From Deinococcus piscis (lineage in GTDB: Bacteria > Deinococcota > Deinococci > Deinococcales > Deinococcaceae): DNA of 10,959 nt. Below, piece by piece: positions 5,886 to 10,959 of the stretch; position 1 is the first letter of the stretch; every line of letters starts with the position of its first letter. Where the stretch lies: positions 1 through 10,959 of the forward strand of contig NZ_BNAL01000052.1 in NCBI RefSeq assembly GCF_014653275.1, in the 5' to 3' direction. The notes under the pieces are model-generated. The model ran no database searches, was not told where the DNA came from, and saw nothing but the letters and a program-made list of their open reading frames with translations. A program made the translations under genes and the position numbers.

Positions 5886-7502
5886 ATGCAGAAATTTTTG
5901 AATAATTCACCGACTCGCCGGAAGCGGGAGGGAGCCACAGACCTCTCCCTTATTCGCCGACTCCTCCTCCTTGGTCCGCTGCTTTTCGGCCCAGTAGCCT
6001 CAGCAGCCACCTCAGCAGGGGTGGCTGAGTCGTTTGACGCCCGCATCAACGCTGCCCTGACGCCCATCAGCAACGCCTTTTCCAGCGTCATCTTCTACTC
6101 GGTTCCTATCGCCGGAACGTCCCTGCCGCTCATCGTGGTGTGGCTGCTGGCTGCGTCCATTTTCTTCACGTTGCGGTTTAAGTTCATCAACCTGAGAATG
6201 TTCAGACATGGCATCGATCTGGTGCGGGGCCGTTACTCTTCTACTTTTGAAGACAGTCCCGGACAAATTACACATTTCCAGGCCCTGACCACAGCGGTCA
6301 GCGGCACGGTGGGCCTGGGCAACATCGCGGGCGTCGCTGTTGCTATTGGCCTGGGCGGCCCGGGGGCCACCTTCTGGATGATCTTGGCCGGGCTGCTGGG
6401 CATGAGTACCAAGTTCGTGGAATGTACCCTAGGCGTCAAGTACCGCCGCATTAACGAGGACGGCACGGTCTCGGGTGGTCCCATGTACTACCTGAAAAAC
6501 GGTCTGAACGAACGTGGCTTGGGCAAGCTTGGCCGTGTGCTGGCCATCCTCTTTGCTGTGGGGCTGATGGGAGGTGCCCTGGGGGGAGGCAATATGTTCC
6601 AGAGCAATCAGGCATTTGCTCAACTCCTCGGCGCAACTGGAGGGGACGCCAGTCCGCTACAAGGGTACGGTTGGGCCTTCGGTCTGGTGCTGGCAGGCTT
6701 GGTGGCTGCCGTCATCTTCGGAGGCGTGTCCAAGATCGCTGCTGTGACTTCGCGTCTGGTGCCGTTCATGGCTGGGCTCTACATCCTGACCATTGTCTAT
6801 GTCCTGACCGTCAACGCCAGCGCTATCCCTGGTGCCTTTTCAGCAATTCTCACTGGGGCGTTCAGCCCCCAGGGCATCACAGGAGGCATTATCGGCGTCA
6901 TGATTCAGGGCATCCGCCGCGCTACGTTCTCCAATGAGGCGGGGATTGGCGCGGCAGCCGTTGCGCACTCGGCTGTCAAGACCAGTCGGCCAATCACTGA
7001 GGGATTCGTGGCCTTGCTGGAACCATTTATCGATACGGTGCTGGTCTGCACCATGACAGCACTGGCACTGATTGTGACGGGCGTCTACGACCCAGCCCTG
7101 GGCTATCAGGGGGTGCAGATGACCGACGCTGCGTTCCGCGCAGGTGCGCCGTGGTTCTCGTGGATTCTGACCATTTCGGTGGTGCTCTTCGCTTTTTCCA
7201 CCATCCTGGGCTACGCCTACTACGGCCAAAAAGCCACTGGCTACCTGTTTGGCGAATCGGTGCTGGCCCGCACCATCTTTCGCATCGTGTTCCTGATGGC
7301 TACCGTGGTGGGAGCCACGATGAGCCTAGGGGCAGTGGTTGACCTGAGCGACTCGCTGCTGTTCTTCATGAGCATTCCCAACATCATTGGCCTGTACCTG
7401 CTGACTCCGGTTGTGAAGCGCGAACTGGACCAGTACATGACCGACCTGCGTAGTGGGGCGATCCCCAAATACCGCCATGGAGTTCACCAGGCCGGGGACT
7501 GA
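5886..7502 (+). CDS. Sodium:alanine/glycine symporter, AGCS family
   Basis: A 538-residue inner-membrane transporter of the AGCS (alanine or glycine:cation symporter) family, which imports small neutral amino acids with sodium. The family signatures are strong: FQALTTAVSGTVGLGNIAGV (131-150) followed by GGPGATFWM (157-165), SGGPMYYL (196-203), and IRRATFSNEAGIGAAAVAHS (343-362) followed by EGFVALLEPFIDTVLVCTM (372-390). About ten to twelve hydrophobic segments are visible, with the C-terminal cytoplasmic end near 505-538. The N-terminus carries an extra basic stretch and a signal-like hydrophobic segment (LLLLGPLLFGPVASA, 26-40) before the first conserved helix, as in some larger AGCS members. 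The start ATG has only a weak AGGG upstream. A 148-base gap separates it from the BCCT gene; no terminator was seen between them. Substrate choice within the family cannot be decided here. Confidence 0.95.
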   Translation: MQKFLNNSPTRRKREGATDLSLIRRLLLLGPLLFGPVASAATSAGVAESFDARINAALTPISNAFSSVIFYSVPIAGTSLPLIVVWLLAASIFFTLRFKFINLRMFRHGIDLVRGRYSSTFEDSPGQITHFQALTTAVSGTVGLGNIAGVAVAIGLGGPGATFWMILAGLLGMSTKFVECTLGVKYRRINEDGTVSGGPMYYLKNGLNERGLGKLGRVLAILFAVGLMGGALGGGNMFQSNQAFAQLLGATGGDASPLQGYGWAFGLVLAGLVAAVIFGGVSKIAAVTSRLVPFMAGLYILTIVYVLTVNASAIPGAFSAILTGAFSPQGITGGIIGVMIQGIRRATFSNEAGIGAAAVAHSAVKTSRPITEGFVALLEPFIDTVLVCTMTALALIVTGVYDPALGYQGVQMTDAAFRAGAPWFSWILTISVVLFAFSTILGYAYYGQKATGYLFGESVLARTIFRIVFLMATVVGATMSLGAVVDLSDSLLFFMSIPNIIGLYLLTPVVKRELDQYMTDLRSGAIPKYRHGVHQAGD

Positions 7503-7650
7503 CATCTACACTGGGCAGCTCCCCTCCCCAACCAATTTGTTAAGGTGAGAGCTTTGCAGCGCCTGACCATCCCAGCGGGTGCTGCGTATTCGCCTCACCG
7601 TTTCCATTCAGGTGGCCTGGTGTCACTAACCATACAAAAGGAGCAGACCT

Positions 7651-9186
7651 ATGGTCTTTCGTACCGCGCTGATCATCATCGCGCTTTTCCTGGCCTGGGG
7701 CCTCACAAGTCCGGCTGGATTAGAGGCCGCCAGCAGTGCTGCACTCGCTTCCATCACCACCAATTTCGGCTGGTTTTACCTGCTGTCGGGCCTCGCTTTC
7801 CTGGTCTTTTGCCTTTACCTTGCTTTCTCCCGCTTCGGCCAGATTCCGCTGGGTCAAGACGGGGAAGAACCGGAATTCTCCACCTCGTCTTGGTTCGCCA
7901 TGCTGTTCAGCGCTGGCATGGGCATTGGACTGGTGTTCTGGGGCGCTGCTGAGCCGATGTCCCACTTCACGGCCCCGCCTGAGCGGCTAGAACCAGGTTC
8001 CGTGGAAGCGGCCCGCGCTGCCATGCGGTATTCGTTTTTTCACTGGGGCCTGCATCCCTGGGCCATCTACTCGGTGGTAGCGCTGTCCATCGCCTACTTT
8101 TCGTTTCGCAAGGGCGAGAAGACACTGGTATCGCGCACGTTCAGGCCGCTGCTGGGCAAAGCGGTTGAAGGTCCAGCTGGAATGGCGATAGACCTGCTGG
8201 CTATTTTTGCCACCGTGTTTGGGGTGGCCACCTCACTGGGCCTAGGGGCACTGCAAATCAATTCAGGTCTCAATTCGGTCTTTGGCCTTCCTATCGGCAC
8301 GCCCGCGCAGCTGGGCATTATTGCCGCAGTCACAGTGCTGTTCATGATCAGCGCCAGCACCGCACTTGACAAAGGCATTCAGCTGCTGAGCAATCTCAAT
8401 CTGGGTCTGGCTGGGCTGCTGCTGCTCCTGACATTTATCTTCGGGCCGAGCGTCTTCCTACTGGACACATTCACGACCACTGTGGGCAGCTACATACAGA
8501 ACTTGATTGGCATGTCTACCCGCCTGACACCTTTTTCCGGTGATAGCTGGGTCGGTGGTTGGACCATCTTCTACTGGGCCTGGTGGATTGCCTGGGCACC
8601 TTTTGTGGGTCTGTTTATCGCCCGTATTTCACGGGGGCGTACCATCAAAGAGTTCATTCTAGGCGTGCTGCTGGTGCCTGCCCTGGTCAGTTTCCTGTGG
8701 TTCAGTGTCTTCGGAGGCAGTGCCCTGTACACCGAACTGTTTGGTGTGGGCGGCCTGGCTGCTGTGACCGCAGAAGACACTTCCAAGACCCTGTTCGCGC
8801 TGTTCGACACCCTGCCGCTGGGCAGCATCCTCTCCATGGTTGCCACGGCACTGATCGCCTCATTCTTTGTTACCAGTGCTGACTCCGCTACCTTTGTCCT
8901 GGGAATGCAGTCCAGAGACGGCAACGAAAACCCGGATACCCGGACCAAGCTTATCTGGGGGGCCATCCAGTCTCTGATTGCGGTGGCCCTGCTGGTCAGC
9001 GGTGGCCTCAGTGGGTTGCAATCGGCCACCATCGTGGCGGCCCTGCCCTTCAGCATCATCATGCTGGGCATGTGCATCTCCCTTTACCGCGCGCTGTCAC
9101 ACGACTCCGGCGCTGCCCCACAGCGTCCGCTTCAGGCCAAAGCTCAGGCAGAACGCGCAGCGCAGACTGTGACAGAAGCCAGTTAG
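7651..9186 (+). CDS. BCCT family transporter, betaine-type
   Basis: A 511-residue betaine/carnitine/choline transporter in the inner membrane. It has the BCCT hallmark WTIFYWAWWIAWAPFVGLF (304-322), including the tryptophans that form the aromatic substrate box, followed by ARISRGRTIKEF (324-335). The glycine motif in the third helix is GMGIG (89-93), as in sodium-coupled betaine carriers such as BetP; choline carriers tend to have Asp at the last position. This points to betaine or a related compatible solute and sodium coupling, by inference. Twelve membrane segments are expected. The N-terminus begins directly with the first helix, and the C-terminal tail is about 30 hydrophilic residues, shorter than the BetP osmosensory tail. 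The start is well supported by AAAGGAG seven bases upstream. A terminator follows at 9212-9240. The gene stands alone between AGCS and DUF421. Confidence 0.95.
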   Translation: MVFRTALIIIALFLAWGLTSPAGLEAASSAALASITTNFGWFYLLSGLAFLVFCLYLAFSRFGQIPLGQDGEEPEFSTSSWFAMLFSAGMGIGLVFWGAAEPMSHFTAPPERLEPGSVEAARAAMRYSFFHWGLHPWAIYSVVALSIAYFSFRKGEKTLVSRTFRPLLGKAVEGPAGMAIDLLAIFATVFGVATSLGLGALQINSGLNSVFGLPIGTPAQLGIIAAVTVLFMISASTALDKGIQLLSNLNLGLAGLLLLLTFIFGPSVFLLDTFTTTVGSYIQNLIGMSTRLTPFSGDSWVGGWTIFYWAWWIAWAPFVGLFIARISRGRTIKEFILGVLLVPALVSFLWFSVFGGSALYTELFGVGGLAAVTAEDTSKTLFALFDTLPLGSILSMVATALIASFFVTSADSATFVLGMQSRDGNENPDTRTKLIWGAIQSLIAVALLVSGGLSGLQSATIVAALPFSIIMLGMCISLYRALSHDSGAAPQRPLQAKAQAERAAQTVTEAS

Positions 9187-9211
9187 TTAGATGCCACTTC
9201 TTCCCACGGCG

Positions 9212-9240
9212 CATCCAGTCCCTCTCGGACTGGATGTTTT
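9212..9240 (+). terminator. Rho-independent terminator after the BCCT gene
   Basis: A 10-bp perfect stem (CATCCAGTCC / GGACTGGATG) with a five-base loop CTCTC is followed by TTTT. It ends the BCCT transcript 26 bases past the stop codon. It also argues against a DUF421 start at the ATG at 9234, which lies inside the stem. Confidence 0.87.
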
Positions 9241-9278
9241 ATCAGTGCCCTGGCTGTCAATCCCGCATAGTAAAGGGC

Positions 9279-9785
9279 ATGGATCTCAGTAGCGTGCTGG
9301 CCGATATGTTTATCCCCAAAGAAGGCTGGTCCATAGAACTGGTCGTCCGTATTGTGCTGAGTACCTTGCTGCTGTTCGGCTATGTGGTTATGTTGGCCCG
9401 GACGTTTGGCTCACGCACCTTTGCACAGTTCACCTCCTATGATTTTCTGACCAATGTGGCTGCCGGATCACTGGTCGCCAGCGCCATTTTGAACGAGAGT
9501 CTGATCGAAGGCAGTCTGAGTCTCTTGGTGCTGGTGCTCGTACAGGCTGCCGTTTCTGCCTGGAGCGCCCGCTCTGAGCCGGTGCAGGAGCTGGTCGACA
9601 ACCGCCCTGTCGTGCTGGTGGCACACGGTCAGCTGCGGCGAGAAGTGATGAAATCCGCCCGTGTCTCGCCCGCCATCTTGCAGCAGCACATGCGGAGCGC
9701 AGGGGTGGAACGGACCGAAGACATCCGCTTTGCCGTGCTGGAATCGGGGGGTAAAATCAGCGTGATCAAGAAGGAAGCGTCATGA
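9279..9785 (+). CDS. YetF/DUF421 domain membrane protein
   Basis: A 168-residue protein of the YetF/DUF421 family, whose molecular role is not settled. It has three hydrophobic segments (about 19-40, 54-71 and 75-95). The conserved segment GSRTFAQFTSYDFLTNVAAGSLVASAIL (44-71) contains the family's R-T...YDF...GS pattern. The cytoplasmic C-terminal domain includes PVVLVAHGQLRREVMKSARVS (110-130) and EDIRFAVLESGGKISVIKK (147-165). The frame is open far upstream, overlapping the BCCT gene, but that region has no DUF421 signature and includes a terminator, so I place the start at ATG 9279. AAAGGG is present but unusually close to this codon; ATG 9306 is the alternative. The stop overlaps the MscS start (ATGA), so the two proteins are probably made together. 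Confidence 0.85.
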   Translation: MDLSSVLADMFIPKEGWSIELVVRIVLSTLLLFGYVVMLARTFGSRTFAQFTSYDFLTNVAAGSLVASAILNESLIEGSLSLLVLVLVQAAVSAWSARSEPVQELVDNRPVVLVAHGQLRREVMKSARVSPAILQQHMRSAGVERTEDIRFAVLESGGKISVIKKEAS

Positions 9786-10717
9786 GCGCTGCTGTGGATA
9801 CCATTTTGAACCGCCTGTACGACAGTGGGCTGGGATTTATCGGATTGCTGCCGAACATCCTGATTGGCCTGCTGACCTTTATGCTGTTTCGGCTGGTGGC
9901 CGGTCTGGCCCGCACGGCCACCAGCCGCGTGGCCGCCCGCACAGGTCAGCCACAAAGCATCGCCCTGGTGTTTGGTCGCCTGGCCTACTGGTTGGTCCTG
10001 ACCCTGGGCATCATGGTCTCGGCCACCATCATCTTTCCCACCCTAAACGCGGCATCGCTATTCAGTGCACTGGGCGTGGGCAGCGTAGCAATCGGATTTG
10101 CGTTCAAAGACATCTTTCAGAATCTGTTGGCAGGCATCTTGCTGCTGCTCACGCGACCTTTCCGCATCGGGGATCAGATCGTCAGTGCTGAGCATGAGGG
10201 CACCGTCGAAGACATTCAGATCCGTGCCACCATGCTGCGTACCTATGACAACCGCTTGGTGGTGATTCCCAACGCCGAGCTGTATACCAACCGCTTGGTG
10301 GTGAACACCGCCAAAGACAGACGCCGCGCTTCGGTGACAGTGGGGATCGGCTACGGCGACGACATTGCGCAGGCCAAGCAGACTATTTTGGCAGCCCTAC
10401 AGGATGTCAACGGGATTTTGCAAGATCCTCCCCCACAGGTGCTGGTACGGCAGCTGGCCGATTTCAGCGTGAATCTGGAGGTGCGCTTCTGGATTGACCC
10501 ACCCATTCGCCGTGAAATCGTTGAGGCTGAGGATCAGGTTCTGGAAGTTCTCAAGCGAGTGCTCTCCGAGCAGGGCATCGACCTGCCGTTTCCTACAACG
10601 CAACTGCTGTTTCACGATCAGACTGAAAAGGGTGACGGTGTTCGCTCACGGCAACGTGAAGGCTGGCCGCAATCCCGCGCAGAGGGATCAGGAGGGCCGA
10701 CGGGACCGCAGCCGTGA
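9782..10717 (+). CDS. mscS: Mechanosensitive ion channel, MscS family
   Basis: A 311-residue small-conductance mechanosensitive channel that opens under membrane tension and releases solutes on hypo-osmotic shock. Three membrane helices are visible (about 17-39, 63-85 and 92-123). The third is the glycine/alanine-rich pore helix LGVGSVAIGFAFKDIFQNLLAGILLLLTRPFRIGD (97-131 in outline). Next come the beta domain (GTVEDIQIRATMLRTYDNRLVVIPNAEL, about 140-167) and the alpha-beta domain ending LPFPTTQLLFHD (268-279). Family length is about 286 in E. coli; the extra C-terminal tail (about 283-311) is hydrophilic, rich in Gly, Arg, Ser and Pro, and looks disordered. The start overlaps the DUF421 stop by ATGA. 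The neighbourhood with a betaine-type transporter suggests a shared role in osmotic balance. No terminator was seen after the stop. Confidence 0.95.
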   Translation: MSAAVDTILNRLYDSGLGFIGLLPNILIGLLTFMLFRLVAGLARTATSRVAARTGQPQSIALVFGRLAYWLVLTLGIMVSATIIFPTLNAASLFSALGVGSVAIGFAFKDIFQNLLAGILLLLTRPFRIGDQIVSAEHEGTVEDIQIRATMLRTYDNRLVVIPNAELYTNRLVVNTAKDRRRASVTVGIGYGDDIAQAKQTILAALQDVNGILQDPPPQVLVRQLADFSVNLEVRFWIDPPIRREIVEAEDQVLEVLKRVLSEQGIDLPFPTTQLLFHDQTEKGDGVRSRQREGWPQSRAEGSGGPTGPQP

Positions 10718-10959
10718 GGCAGATGTAGCTGACACCGCTCACTCAGCAGTTGTGGTTTGTCTCAGTCCCGATGACAATCTCCTCTGCCTTGTTGATGGCG
10801 GAGTTGGGCACCAAGCTTGAAGAGCGACAAGAGGTAACGGCGAGACAAGCATTCGCCTATACCGGTGGCGAGCGCCGAGCTAGAAAGTGAGGTGGTAGTG
10901 GCTGCATCAACGTGACAAGTTGTATCGGTGGAAGGCCAGAGTCAGGCTGGCTTCGAGCA
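10718..10959. other. Right-end region without a supported gene
   Basis: These 242 bases hold no frame that I can defend as a gene and no terminator. A short plus-strand stretch near the end reads like part of an IS3-type OrfA (LYRWKARVRLASS), with a frame break before it at 10909-10917, but it is too short and interrupted to call. A minus-strand gene ending close to the window edge cannot be excluded. Confidence 0.4.

Noticed and set aside
6840..7229. 129-codon minus-strand frame inside the AGCS gene, and similar frames inside the BCCT gene.
   Set aside because: These are shadows of the transporters; the sense-strand signatures are decisive.

Overview
The window looks like a bacterial accessory region, GC-rich in its genes, with two insertion sequences, a partial ubiquitin-like gene cassette and a solute/osmotic-stress block. 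A Deinococcus-type bacterium, possibly a plasmid, is the most natural host. This is inferred from the gene mix and composition; no rRNA or housekeeping marker is present to prove it.

Left block, minus strand, about 162-2870: three tightly packed genes read leftwards. They are a PRTRC protein B homologue (E2/UBC-like fold family, Prok-E2_D type), a PRTRC ThiF-family E1-like adenylating enzyme, and a 431-residue protein that best fits PRTRC protein F. The B stop and thiF start overlap (ATGA), and the third gene starts 13 bases after thiF with a strong ribosome binding site. The other canonical PRTRC members (ParB-like D, A, the ubiquitin-like C, and E) are not in the window. Upstream of B is a rho-independent terminator that closes a different minus-strand gene, of which only the last 90 codons survive.

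Middle, about 3245-5013: two IS5-family elements lie head to tail. The first (one-ORF transposase, 15-bp perfect inverted repeats) cuts the truncated gene. The second (two overlapping frames joined by a canonical A AAA AAG slippery heptamer) abuts it. The structure reads TA-IS-TA-IS-TA, with the central TA shared.

Right block, about 5052-10717: a minus-strand universal stress protein gene, then a 333-bp divergent intergenic region with a near-perfect 24-bp AT-rich palindrome. Four plus-strand genes follow: an AGCS sodium:alanine/glycine symporter, a BCCT betaine-type transporter, a YetF/DUF421 membrane protein, and an MscS mechanosensitive channel. A terminator separates BCCT from DUF421, and DUF421 and MscS overlap by ATGA. 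The block suggests osmotic balance: BCCT and AGCS import solutes in symport, MscS releases solutes on hypo-osmotic shock, and the Usp protein is a general stress factor. The last ~240 bases hold no gene I can support.

The most interesting part is the reduced PRTRC cassette, including a G8 tract at the end of gene B where a -1 slip would fuse the E2-like and E1-like proteins into one polypeptide.
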